Source: Prevotella sp902465605
GTDB taxonomy: Bacteria > Bacteroidota > Bacteroidia > Bacteroidales > Bacteroidaceae
Direction: 5' to 3'
Assembly (NCBI GenBank): GCA_902465605.1
Contig: CABQNT010000005.1
Coordinates: 62,001-126,000 of the forward strand
DNA: 64,000 nt
The translations under genes were made by a program, and so were the position numbers. Below the pieces are notes generated by a model. That model had not been told where the DNA came from, made no database searches, and worked only from the letters and a program-made list of their open reading frames with translations. Position 1 is the stretch's first letter. Each line of letters starts with the position of its first letter. Below are positions 1-7,879 of the stretch, one piece after another.

Positions 1-998
1 GGCATGGTCGTTACGCGAAGTCTTCCGCCTATTCCGATGTAATCATTCAAGAAATAAGCACTCTCAACCGCTACGCCTATGCTGGCACCCAAGTTCAGTT
101 TCAAGCCTAAAGGATGGCTCGAGCCTTGCGTGCTGCCAGGAGCATAAGGTTGCATGTTCTCATCATAGTTGTCGTATACTTCTGGTGCTTTGAAGCGTTG
201 CATCCTGGCTGCCATGTCTATGTTGATGGCAAAAAATGAGGGTCGGTTTGAGATGTTGGGCGTAATATCTTCCAGATTGCTTCTCCTCAGGCCTTTATCC
301 TTGAATATCAGGTCACCCAGGGCATAGCCAATGTCTGTGGCTAAAATGCCTATTCCCGCTCCAACCAACACGTCGTTTACCCAATGCCTGTTGTTCAAAA
401 TGCGGCAAATGCCCGTTGCTGTAGCAACTGAATACCCAGCTATGCTGTACCATGGGCTACGCGTAAGTCCATACTCTTTGTGCAAGATGGTTGCAGCAAC
501 AAACGCTGTAGCCGTGTGCCCCGAAGGGAAAGAGTTGCGTTTAGTGCCATCTGGACGAAGCTCTTTTGTGGTGTGTTTCATGGTGTTGACTATTCCTGCC
601 ATCATGACAAACGACATGGCGTTGCTTACCGCAAGACGTTGAAGTGAACTTCGTCCTTGAACGCCAGCCGTGTTCAGAACCCACGTTGTTAGCAGAGGGC
701 TGTATTGTGCGTAGTTATCCCAAGTGGTCTTGAACGTTGGTTGAAAATAATGTCGGAGAGACCGAAAGTCTTCTTTGCGAGATTTCACGACAAATCCCGA
801 GGCGATGAATCCCAATCCCATGTAAGTAAAATCCTGTTTCAATGCCTTCTTCGCATTGAAATTAGTAACAGGTGTGAGGATGGGGGATGGTGTTAACGCC
901 GTAGTGTCAGTCACAGCTGAAAAAACAGCTTTCGATAGCAGCAAGAACAGCGTCACGCATACAATGAATTGACGTGAAACAGGATGATGAATGTTCAT
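1..998 (-). CDS. PAP2-family phosphatase, membrane-associated (C-terminus off the left edge)
   Basis: Lipid or sugar-diphosphate phosphatase of the PAP2 superfamily, acting at the envelope. The protein begins with a signal-like hydrophobic stretch (about residues 10-27). It carries all three PAP2 signatures: K-x6-RP at 141-149, PSGH at 158-161 and R-x5-H-x3-D at 199-209, which supply the phosphate-binding residues and the catalytic His pair. After residue 240 there is an extension ending in alternating hydrophobic residues that looks like an outer-membrane-type tail; it runs past base 1, so the length is unknown (at least 332 residues). The ATG at 998 was chosen because it starts the signal-like segment about 55 bases after a consensus promoter. 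Substrate cannot be inferred. Confidence 0.85.
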   Translation of the reverse strand, partial: MNIHHPVSRQFIVCVTLFLLLSKAVFSAVTDTTALTPSPILTPVTNFNAKKALKQDFTYMGLGFIASGFVVKSRKEDFRSLRHYFQPTFKTTWDNYAQYSPLLTTWVLNTAGVQGRSSLQRLAVSNAMSFVMMAGIVNTMKHTTKELRPDGTKRNSFPSGHTATAFVAATILHKEYGLTRSPWYSIAGYSVATATGICRILNNRHWVNDVLVGAGIGILATDIGYALGDLIFKDKGLRRSNLEDITPNISNRPSFFAINIDMAARMQRFKAPEVYDNYDENMQPYAPGSTQGSSHPLGLKLNLGASIGVAVESAYFLNDYIGIGGRLRVTTM

Positions 999-1059
999 TT
1001 ACGATGATATAATAGTTGCTCACAGACCATTGTAGAATAATGGAATCTGTTTGAGTGTG

Positions 1060-1090
1060 CAAAGTTACATCATATTTTTGTAGTACGCAA
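1060..1090 (-). promoter_or_regulatory. Promoter of the PAP2 gene
   Basis: On the minus strand a -7 element TAACTTTG (1067-1060) lies 20 bases after TTG (1090-1088), matching the Bacteroidota consensus. It drives the PAP2 gene that starts at 998. Confidence 0.6.
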
Positions 1091-1250
1091 CCAGATGTAA
1101 AATGAAGAATATAAATTTGACACATTTCATGATATTACCAATTTATTTTTCTACCTTTGTAAAACATAAATTACTCAACAATACGAAAATGCCCTTGCTT
1201 CAACATGTAGCTTTTAGCGTTTTCAGTATCGTAACACGCACAAGACAGAC

Positions 1251-1922
1251 ATGCGATCATACCTATTTATCCTCAGTTGCATCATTGCATTTTGCTCCTG
1301 TTCGCACAAAAAAACAGAAGAGGGAATCGCTCCTATGGACACGATTCCAACCATGGTGATGCAGATACAAAAGTGTTCTAAACTGTATACCACTGAAGTA
1401 CATGTTCACAAGATTGTTACACATGACGACCAGCTGAAGCTCAACGGTTCTTTCATGAAGAAAGATTTTAGTGTCAACCTTCCGTTGGGCAGGCGGAAGA
1501 TTGCCATTCCGATGGATGCCACACTGAAAGCTTATGTTGATTTTAGTAATTTCAGCGAAGAGAACGTGCAAAAGAAGGGGCAAAAGATTGAGATTATCTT
1601 ACCAGATCCTCGGGTGACACTCACGTCAACTCGCATCAATCATGAAGAAATCAAACAGTATGTAGCGCTCACTCGCAGCAACTTCTCTGACGAAGAACTC
1701 GCCAGTTACGGTCAACAAGGGCGTAATGCCATCATCAATGACATCAATTCACTGGGCATTATCGACCTGGCTCGTGAAAGTGCTGCCCGCACGTTGATAC
1801 CGATGATAGAGCAAATGGGGTATCGTGAGGAAGACATCACCATCTCTTTCCGAAAGCAATTCACATTGGAAGACATCAAGACACTTCTCGACAAAACAAT
1901 GATTGAACATGGAAACAAATAA
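1251..1922 (+). CDS. DUF4230 domain lipoprotein-like protein
   Basis: DUF4230 family protein of unknown function, 223 residues. The N-terminus is a short hydrophobic signal with cysteines at 15 and 17; Cys17 after FCS is a possible lipidation site, although the lipobox is not classical. The body has the family pattern: an early beta-rich part, a middle segment ending in an ILPDP-like motif near 115-121, then a charged helical C-terminal half. A -7 element TACCTTTG lies at 1152-1159 without a clear -33 partner. The 3' end overlaps the next gene, also DUF4230, by 14 bases, so the pair is co-transcribed and probably works together. Confidence 0.75.
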   Translation: MRSYLFILSCIIAFCSCSHKKTEEGIAPMDTIPTMVMQIQKCSKLYTTEVHVHKIVTHDDQLKLNGSFMKKDFSVNLPLGRRKIAIPMDATLKAYVDFSNFSEENVQKKGQKIEIILPDPRVTLTSTRINHEEIKQYVALTRSNFSDEELASYGQQGRNAIINDINSLGIIDLARESAARTLIPMIEQMGYREEDITISFRKQFTLEDIKTLLDKTMIEHGNK

Positions 1923-2556
1923 CAATAAAACGCACAACTTGCTCAACCGTCTGTCCAAGACATCAGGGAAGGTTGTTTTTTCCATCATCATCATCTTGCT
2001 ATTGGTGGGCATCATATTGGTGTATCTCAATAAAGACAATAGGCTTGCTCTGTCAAAGGATGATAAAATCAAGATTACCCCCACACAGATACAAAGCATT
2101 CGTGACATTGGACAATGGGAGTTTTTGACCATCAACAACGAAGAAATCATCGATACCGTTAGGCATGGCTTCTTCGGTGACGCCGAATTGGTTCGTATTT
2201 ATTATGGTACTTTGCGACTGGGGATTGATTTACAAGATGCAGGTGAAGATTTTATAGAGCCTAAGGGAGATTCTATCGTCGTTATGTTACCACCCGTCAA
2301 GCTGTTGGATCACAACTTTATTGATGAGGCTCGCACCAAGTCTTTCTTTGAAAAAGGCGAGTGGAAGGCTAAAGATCGTGATGATCTTTACCGGAGAGCC
2401 TACCAAGCCATGATAGACCGGTGCTTGACAACACCAAACATCAAGAGTGCAGAACGCAACGCCTCACGCCAGTTCTACCAGTTGATGAAATCCATGGGAT
2501 TTGAGAATGTCATCATTCGCAATAAGCCATATACAAAAGAAAAGCGCAATCAATAA
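1909..2556 (+). CDS. DUF4230 domain membrane-anchored protein
   Basis: Second DUF4230 protein, 215 residues, anchored by one transmembrane helix (about residues 24-42) rather than by a signal peptide. It shares the layout of the upstream protein (a V-x-LPP motif in the middle, then a charged helical tail), so the two are paralogues that may pair at the membrane. An upstream in-frame TTG at 1903 is possible, but the ATG at 1909 is preferred. Its start lies inside the end of the preceding gene. Function unknown. Confidence 0.75.
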   Translation: METNNNKTHNLLNRLSKTSGKVVFSIIIILLLVGIILVYLNKDNRLALSKDDKIKITPTQIQSIRDIGQWEFLTINNEEIIDTVRHGFFGDAELVRIYYGTLRLGIDLQDAGEDFIEPKGDSIVVMLPPVKLLDHNFIDEARTKSFFEKGEWKAKDRDDLYRRAYQAMIDRCLTTPNIKSAERNASRQFYQLMKSMGFENVIIRNKPYTKEKRNQ

Positions 2557-2643
2557 GCCATACTCGATAGTTGAATATACACAGTAGGGCAACTGATTCT
2601 TTTCAGAAAAGTAAAGTTTCTTGCGTATATTTTGGTTATTTAA

Positions 2644-2675
2644 TTTGGTGGAATCATTAAATTCGTTTAACTTTG
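2644..2675 (+). promoter_or_regulatory. Promoter of the ECF sigma factor gene
   Basis: TTTG at 2644-2647 and TAACTTTG at 2668-2675, separated by 20 bases. This gives a leader of about 75 bases before the sigma factor ATG at 2757. Confidence 0.6.
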
Positions 2676-2756
2676 TGCACATCTTGAAACGTTTAATAAC
2701 AAATAAATATCATTGCCTATAGATATACATTTACTTAGAATCAAATTTTTAAGAAA

Positions 2757-3353
2757 ATGAGGAAGCTGAATGAGCTGTCAGATGAGGAATTGGCAGTGGC
2801 GTATATCAATGGTAATAACCACGCTTTTGATTTATTATTGTCGCGCAATCAGTCAAAGATATTTTCCTATATTCTGTTTGTTGTAAGGGATAGGGATGTG
2901 GCTGACGATGTCTTTCAAGAAACCTTTGTGAAGGTCATCACCAAGTTACAGCAGGGGAAGTATACCGTTACGGGTAAGTTCTGCGCATGGGTCATGCGCA
3001 TTGCCCATAATATCATCATGGACATGTATCGCGAACAGAAGTCTGAAAAGATTGTTGAGGCTACAGAAGACAATGACCTGTCAAACTTTGGCAGTAAGGA
3101 ATTGTTGGACGAGAACATTGAGAGCAAGTTCGTTAACGAACAGATTCTCTGCGACGTCAAGAAGATGATGAACCTTTTACCCACCGCTCAGCGTGAAGTA
3201 GTGTACATGCGATTCTATCAGCAGCTGTCGTTTAAAGAGATTGCTGACACCACAAATGTAAGTATCAATACGGCTTTGGGGCGCATGCGATATGCCATCA
3301 TCAATCTGAGGAAGATGGCTCAAGAGCATCAGATGGAATTACGAATGATGTAA
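2757..3353 (+). CDS. RNA polymerase sigma-70 factor, ECF type
   Basis: Alternative sigma factor of the extracytoplasmic-function group, 198 residues, a normal length. Region 2 occupies about residues 25-95, with the DVADDVFQETF core that contacts RNA polymerase and a -10 recognition segment around the WVMRIAHN motif. Region 4 (about 135-190) contains the helix-turn-helix built on LSFKEIADTTNVSINTALGR. No anti-sigma gene lies beside it; the convergent neighbour is rpe. The regulon and signal are not visible. The start codon follows an AT-rich leader from a consensus promoter. Confidence 0.9.
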   Translation: MRKLNELSDEELAVAYINGNNHAFDLLLSRNQSKIFSYILFVVRDRDVADDVFQETFVKVITKLQQGKYTVTGKFCAWVMRIAHNIIMDMYREQKSEKIVEATEDNDLSNFGSKELLDENIESKFVNEQILCDVKKMMNLLPTAQREVVYMRFYQQLSFKEIADTTNVSINTALGRMRYAIINLRKMAQEHQMELRMM

Positions 3354-3377
3354 TTAGGCCGCTCATGCACTCCAATT

Positions 3378-3413
3378 GAGCAAGAAGAATGCGAATTTGT
3401 CTTCTTCTTGCTC
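3378..3413. terminator. Hairpin between convergent sigma factor and rpe genes
   Basis: A perfect 12-bp stem (GAGCAAGAAGAA at 3378-3389 with its complement at 3402-3413) sits between the two converging stop codons. There is no long T-run on either side, so it is probably a bidirectional, weakly intrinsic terminator. Confidence 0.6.
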
Positions 3414-3423
3414 CATGATTATG

Positions 3424-4116
3424 TTAAGTTCTCGAGGGTCTTTCTTCACTTTCTTGGCTTGTAGAAAGTGACTTCAACAGTTTAATGGTATTCTCTGGAT
3501 CCTCTGATTTAAATACATAGCTGCCACTCACCAGCACTTCTGCTCCCGCTTGAACAAGTTGCGGAGCGGTTTCACCCTGTACACCTCCATCAACCTCAAT
3601 AAGTGCTTCAGATCCGCATTCATCCATGAGCTTGCGGAGACGTTTCACCTTATTGATGGTGTTCTCGATGAATGTTTGTCCACCAAAGCCAGGATTGACG
3701 CTCATAAGCAATACCAAGTCAACGTCACAGATGATGTCTTCCAGCAGATGAACGGGCGTGGAAGGGTTTAGTACCACGCCGGCTTTCATGCCAGCCGCAT
3801 GGATTTGCTGAATGGTACGGTGCAGATGGGTGCACGCTTCGTATTGAACGGACATGATATAGGCACCAGCCTTGGCCGTTTGTTCGATGTATCGCTCGGG
3901 TTGTACAATCATCAAATGAACGTCGAGCGGCTTCTTACAGATTTTCGAGACGGCACTGATGACGGGGAAACCAAATGAAATATTCGGCACAAACACGCCA
4001 TCCATGACATCCATATGAAGCCAGTCGGCCTCACTGCGATTAATCATTTCGACGTCTGACTTGAGATTTGTAAAGTCAGCCGATAGGAGGGAGGGAGAAA
4101 TAAGAATGTTCTTCAT
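3424..4116 (-). CDS. rpe: Ribulose-phosphate 3-epimerase
   Basis: Interconverts ribulose 5-phosphate and xylulose 5-phosphate in the cytosolic pentose phosphate pathway. The 230-residue TIM barrel shows the usual motifs: SPSLLSADF at the N-terminus, the metal-binding HMDVMDG and DVHLMI segments, the MSVNPGFGGQ phosphate loop near 140, and EVDGGV near 175 with the catalytic Asp. The last 15 residues or so are a hydrophilic tail beyond the usual end. A 41-codon ORF ends 15 bases upstream on the same strand and may be co-transcribed. Confidence 0.95.
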   Translation of the reverse strand: MKNILISPSLLSADFTNLKSDVEMINRSEADWLHMDVMDGVFVPNISFGFPVISAVSKICKKPLDVHLMIVQPERYIEQTAKAGAYIMSVQYEACTHLHRTIQQIHAAGMKAGVVLNPSTPVHLLEDIICDVDLVLLMSVNPGFGGQTFIENTINKVKRLRKLMDECGSEALIEVDGGVQGETAPQLVQAGAEVLVSGSYVFKSEDPENTIKLLKSLSTSQESEERPSRT

Positions 4117-4131
4117 TTGCGTTTTTGGGCA

Positions 4132-4257
4132 TTAATTCAGACAATAGGATGTCTTCTTGTTATCAATGTCAACTACCCTGTATGTACGAGCCAACTGTCT
4201 GAGTAAGTTCAGCGTCACCTCCGAGGGTTTCAGTTCTTCTGGTGTAAAGTATTTCAT
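4132..4257 (-). CDS. Small conserved-looking protein, 41 aa
   Basis: A 41-codon ORF beginning MKYFTPEELKPSE and ending SYCLN, directly upstream of rpe. The composition looks protein-like: a helix-forming LNLLRQLARTYR stretch followed by a short hydrophilic turn. I recall short Bacteroidota proteins with the same shape (PEEL-x-PS near the start, a Tyr-Arg pair, a final C-L-N), but cannot check that here. No promoter with both elements was seen; an in-frame stop immediately precedes the ATG at 4257. Function unknown. Confidence 0.5.
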   Translation of the reverse strand: MKYFTPEELKPSEVTLNLLRQLARTYRVVDIDNKKTSYCLN

Positions 4258-4521
4258 AGGCTATATCTTTGATAATGTCTTTGTTAATATCATAACGTTC
4301 CAGCAATATCTTTATTACATTATAGTGTCAATATTTTCGTGCGGCGTTTAATCATGAGCCTCTTATATAATAAGGTGAAGTTGTTTTTGCGGCTCAAATT
4401 AGATTCATTTCACTCTTGTTCCGGCCTATTATCGTCTTCTGTAGGCCTTGAGGACGCGGGATAATAACGTCCAAATCCAATATATATGAGCTACTTCAAG
4501 ATGTTTGTCGAAATAAATTCG

Positions 4522-4529
4522 TACATTTG
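4522..4529 (+). promoter_or_regulatory. -7 element upstream of the trpF-like gene
   Basis: TACATTTG at 4522-4529 matches TAnnTTTG. The nearest TTTG (4504-4507) is only 14 bases upstream, too close for a normal -33. The rest of 4258-4556 holds nothing else recognisable. Confidence 0.4.
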
Positions 4530-4556
4530 TCGTGTTCAACATCATTTTAACATTGA

Positions 4557-5264
4557 ATGAACAAAATGAAAATAAAAGTGTGCGGTATGCGTGATACCGA
4601 CAACATTCGCGCCGTATCAGCCTTGGACATCAACATGATGGGCTTCAACTTCATTCCCCATTCTCCTCGTTATGTGGAGATGATTAGCAGCATGGCAGGC
4701 ATCATACCCGATTATAGTGAAGAACGATTGGCCAAAGGAATGCAAAAGCAGGAGCCACAGTCTGTTGCTGATCGCATTGAGCGGGTAGGCGTGTTCGCTG
4801 ACGACATGCCGCAGACCATCGTGACGCGCGTCTACAATTACAGTCTTGATTACGTTCAATTGAACGGAAACGAAAGCAGGGTGATGATAGAGAACCTGCT
4901 TCGTACACTCAAACCTGATATCCAACCGAATATCAAGATTATCAAGACCTTGTCCATATCATCCCAACAAGATTTGGAACAGTGTAAAGAGTTTGAGGGA
5001 GTGGTCGACCAGTTTCTTTTCGTTCCGTCTGCCGACGAAGAGAAATGCCAAGGTAAGAAACCCGACTGGTCAGTCTTGGAGAAGTACGAGGGGCATACGC
5101 CATTCTTGTTAGGAGGCGGCATTGGTCCTGAAGATGCGCAATGCATCAAGCAGTTCAATCATCCTTTGTTCGCCGGGGTTAACTTGAATCGTTGTTTCGA
5201 GACAGCGCCTGGTGTGAAAGATGTGGAGATACTACGTACATTTATCCAAGAAATACGGTCGTAG
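4557..5264 (+). CDS. TrpF-like (phosphoribosylanthranilate isomerase) barrel, altered active site
   Basis: A TrpF-type TIM barrel of 235 residues. The catalytic Cys is present in the N-terminal KVCGM motif, and the late phosphate loop reads LLGGGIGPEDA, followed by PGVKDVEIL. However, the segment where TrpF normally reads FL-x-D-T, supplying the catalytic Asp, reads FLFVPS here, and the usual QLHG reads QLNG. An extra segment lies around residues 50-75. No other trp genes are nearby; a NusG paralogue follows after 2 bases. It may be a diverged paralogue with weak or different activity rather than the pathway enzyme. An alternative ATG lies at 4566. Confidence 0.7.
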   Translation: MNKMKIKVCGMRDTDNIRAVSALDINMMGFNFIPHSPRYVEMISSMAGIIPDYSEERLAKGMQKQEPQSVADRIERVGVFADDMPQTIVTRVYNYSLDYVQLNGNESRVMIENLLRTLKPDIQPNIKIIKTLSISSQQDLEQCKEFEGVVDQFLFVPSADEEKCQGKKPDWSVLEKYEGHTPFLLGGGIGPEDAQCIKQFNHPLFAGVNLNRCFETAPGVKDVEILRTFIQEIRS

Positions 5265-5266
5265 TT

Positions 5267-5869
5267 ATGAATAGCAAGTCAGATAGTCAACCAGCAGAAA
5301 ATGCGTCATCAGCTTCCATCTTGCCTCAGCAGCATGAAGAAGATACGTTGCCATGGTTTGCCGTGAGGCTGTTCATGGCAAAGCCTCAGTTGGTGATGGA
5401 TTATCTGACTGAGCAGCAGTTGCAGTATTTCATACCGATGGAATATGTGGACGTTGAGGACAAAGACCATCACATCCGTCAACAACTGCGGCCTGTCGTT
5501 CGAAATTTGGTATTCATCAAGAAAAGCAAACCCGAAAAGACCATACGGCAATTGCTGACGGAGGCACCCTTCAAATCATCTGTCATCCGCAAAAGCAAGG
5601 ATGACAGTAAGTATTATGAGATTCCGGCCAAGCAGATGTTTGAGTTCCAAGCCATGTGCAATCCCGAGATTGCCATGCGTAAATTCTTAAGCGAGGAGCA
5701 AGCAAAATTAAAGCCCGGCACTCCCGTTTATGTTAAGTATGGCCCACTGAAAGGCTTGAGCGGCAGGTTGGTCCGCAGCAACAAAAAGTATTTTCTCTTG
5801 AAAGAGATACCCTGTATGGGCGTGATGTTGAAGGTGGCCCGCTGGTGTTGCAAGCCTTTGCAGCCTTGA
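5267..5869 (+). CDS. NusG-family transcription elongation factor paralogue, UpxY-like
   Basis: A 200-residue relative of NusG/UpxY, the antiterminators that in Bacteroides act on capsule operons. The N-terminal NGN domain begins at about residue 25 (WFAVRLFMAKPQLV) and includes RNLVFIKK. The KOW-like C-terminal domain, around residues 145-185, reads VKYGPLKGLSGRLVRSNKKYFL. About 25 polar residues precede the domain. The ATG at 5267, two bases after the trpF-like stop, was chosen over upstream in-frame codons because the gene would otherwise overlap its neighbour. It is not beside a polysaccharide cluster, although one begins near 61 kb. Confidence 0.8.
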   Translation: MNSKSDSQPAENASSASILPQQHEEDTLPWFAVRLFMAKPQLVMDYLTEQQLQYFIPMEYVDVEDKDHHIRQQLRPVVRNLVFIKKSKPEKTIRQLLTEAPFKSSVIRKSKDDSKYYEIPAKQMFEFQAMCNPEIAMRKFLSEEQAKLKPGTPVYVKYGPLKGLSGRLVRSNKKYFLLKEIPCMGVMLKVARWCCKPLQP

Positions 5870-5892
5870 TGAAACCACAAATTAATCCAGCA

Positions 5893-6342
5893 TTAACCGA
5901 GTATCTGCTGGGCGTGTTCCTTTACCTTGATTTCTTTCGGCGTGATGATGCGCTCTATCTTTCCTTCCTCATCAATAATGAAGGTGGTGCGGAAGGTTCC
6001 CATGTACTTTCTTCCACACATGCTTTTTTCGCCCCAAACACCAAAAGCATTGTTGAGTGTCTTTTCCGTGTCAGCAATCAGCGGGAAGGGTAGCTGGTGC
6101 TTCTCAATGAACTTCTTGTGCGATTTCTCGTCTTGCACGCTAACACCCACTACGGCATAGCCTTGGGCTAAAAAGCGTTCGTAGTTGTCGCGCAGGTTAC
6201 AAGCTTCGGTGGTACATCCTGGCGTGTTGTCCTTTGGGTAGAAATACAACACCAATTTCTTGCCTTTGAAATCATCCAACTTCAGTTCATTACCGTCTTG
6301 GTCGCGTCCCAATATCTCGGGCGCCTTGTCTCCTATCTTCAT
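5893..6342 (-). CDS. bcp: Thioredoxin-dependent thiol peroxidase (BCP-type peroxiredoxin)
   Basis: Cytosolic peroxiredoxin that reduces hydrogen peroxide and organic peroxides using thioredoxin. The 149-residue protein shows the peroxidatic motif YFYPKDNTPGCTTEAC, with the peroxidatic Cys in PGCT and a second Cys five residues later, the bacterioferritin-comigratory-protein arrangement. The C-terminal part carries the conserved FIIDEEGKI strand. It is convergent with the NusG-like gene, 23 bases away. No classical promoter was seen upstream. Confidence 0.93.
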   Translation of the reverse strand: MKIGDKAPEILGRDQDGNELKLDDFKGKKLVLYFYPKDNTPGCTTEACNLRDNYERFLAQGYAVVGVSVQDEKSHKKFIEKHQLPFPLIADTEKTLNNAFGVWGEKSMCGRKYMGTFRTTFIIDEEGKIERIITPKEIKVKEHAQQILG

Positions 6343-6873
6343 ATTTGTACTATTTTAAACATTCGGGTCTATGCCCGAACCTGTGATGAATATTGATGTT
6401 ACGAAGATAAGCAAAATATATGATATATTGTTTGTACGCTGCTCTTTTCTTTGATTTTTCTGTATTTGTCCAATAAAATAACCAAAAAACTGCTTTTGAA
6501 AAATCTCCTTATAGAAAAAATCAATAGGCCAACAGGGAGTAAGAATGCTCGTTTTTTGGGAAAAAAAGACCGAACGGTGGTGCTAAAGCATGGAGTTTAT
6601 GCTGATAGATGTAGCTTTTTAAGTGCTAAGTGTCATGCCATTGAAGGACAATAGCTATGACTTTAGGCTCTTAAAGCAATGCTTTTGTTCCGTAAAAGCG
6701 TAGTGAACGGTCTGGAAATTAGGTAATGGCTCCGCAATGAATTGTGCTTCAATGAGATAGTAAAGTTCGCCATATTTCGCTTATTTGCGCCGTGCGGACC
6801 GTTTGTTTGTTTACAAGCGAAATATGAGCGGGGTTTTGTCAAGAAAATTCAGCATTGAAGAAAGTTGCAAACA
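6343..6873. other. 531-bp intergenic region
   Basis: Between bcp and the radical SAM gene, both on the minus strand. It is AT-rich and contains no convincing gene; short + strand ORFs here have no protein-like composition. The only structure seen is a degenerate 22-base periodicity at 6634-6722, listed separately. Confidence 0.6.
6634..6722. repeat. Degenerate 22-bp-period tandem repeat
   Basis: ATG-containing units recur at 6635, 6657 and 6679, then decay. The unit at 6656-6677 reads close to nATGACTTTnGGCTCTTAAAG, like the well-preserved arrays at 19.05 and 53.4 kb. Confidence 0.45.
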
Positions 6874-7815
6874 TCATTCAACATCCATGGTGAAATTTGC
6901 AAAGGGCCGCCATAACCTTCCTTGCCATGTGTTCCTTTCAATCATTCTTTGGGTCAACAAATTCATCCATTCATACGGCTTCAGTCCCCATTTGGGTGCA
7001 ACAACCCTGTCGGCTGGTGATGTGCTGACAAAGCGTTCGAGTACCAAATCATTTCGAAGACGCTCTATGTAGCGGATGATGACGTCAAGATATTGATCAA
7101 CCGTGTAGGTGTGGAATGGGGCTTCGGCGTATTGTTTTGCCAGTTGCGTATGCCGAATCACCTGCATTTGGTGAATTTTCAGCACGTCGATAGGCAGCGA
7201 CGAGATGATGGGAGCTTGCCCAATGCTGTCTTCGGCCGACTCGCCCGGCAGTCCGATGATGACGTGTGCGCCAGTCAGAATACCCCTATTGTGCGTCTTT
7301 TCGATTGCCGCTTTGCTGCATTCAAAGGTGTGTCCTCGGTGAATGCGCTGCAGCGTGTCGTTGTTGGTCGTCTCTACACCATATTCTATTAAGAGAAAAG
7401 TCTGCTTGTTCAGTTGTTCCAAATAGTCCATCAGCTGGTCGCTCATGCAGTCGGGACGGGTTCCTATGACGATGCCCACGACGTCTTCCACCAGCAACGC
7501 CTCCTCATACATGCGCTTGAGCGATTCGACAGAGGCGTAAGTATTGGTGTAGGCTTGGAAGTAAGCGAGGTATTTCATGCCGTGATACTTGCGTGAAAAG
7601 AATGCCTTCCCATCTTCCAACTGTTCTTGTATGGTCTTCCTGGGGTCGCAATAGGAGGGATTGAACGCTCGGTTGTCACAGTAAGTGCAGCCACCTGTTG
7701 ACAGTTTGCCGTCCCGATTAGGACAGGTAAAGCCTGCGTCAACGGAAATCTTCTGCACTGGACCATCAAAATACGTGCGTATCCACGAGCCAAAGTCACG
7801 ATATAATTGTTTCAT
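6874..7815 (-). CDS. Radical SAM protein, TIGR01212 / YhcC type
   Basis: Radical SAM enzyme of the TIGR01212 family, 313 residues, function not established. Iron-sulfur ligands lie near residues 30-45: FTCP followed eleven residues later by CTYC, the spacing usual for this subfamily. Other visible features are YFQAYTNTYA, GTRPDCMSD and the EYGVETTNNDTL segment of the SAM barrel, then an HVIIGLPGE motif. The start at 7815 is close to the divergent DPP IV promoter, so the two genes share a very short control region. The partner substrate cannot be inferred. Confidence 0.88.
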   Translation of the reverse strand: MKQLYRDFGSWIRTYFDGPVQKISVDAGFTCPNRDGKLSTGGCTYCDNRAFNPSYCDPRKTIQEQLEDGKAFFSRKYHGMKYLAYFQAYTNTYASVESLKRMYEEALLVEDVVGIVIGTRPDCMSDQLMDYLEQLNKQTFLLIEYGVETTNNDTLQRIHRGHTFECSKAAIEKTHNRGILTGAHVIIGLPGESAEDSIGQAPIISSLPIDVLKIHQMQVIRHTQLAKQYAEAPFHTYTVDQYLDVIIRYIERLRNDLVLERFVSTSPADRVVAPKWGLKPYEWMNLLTQRMIERNTWQGRLWRPFANFTMDVE

Positions 7816-7819
7816 TCAC

Positions 7820-7850
7820 TTGCAAAAATACGCAAAATTGCCTATCTTTG
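7820..7850 (+). promoter_or_regulatory. Promoter of the dipeptidyl peptidase IV gene
   Basis: TTG at 7820-7822 and TATCTTTG at 7843-7850, 20 bases apart, 30 bases before the ATG at 7880. The -33 part lies within 10 bases of the divergent radical SAM start codon. Confidence 0.6.
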
Positions 7851-7879
7851 CAATCATTAGGATTAAGAAATCAAGCAGA

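Noticed and set aside
6451..6654. 67-codon + strand ORF in the bcp-radical SAM gap
   Set aside because: Composition follows the AT-rich background; it has no signal, domain or conserved-looking segment and no promoter.
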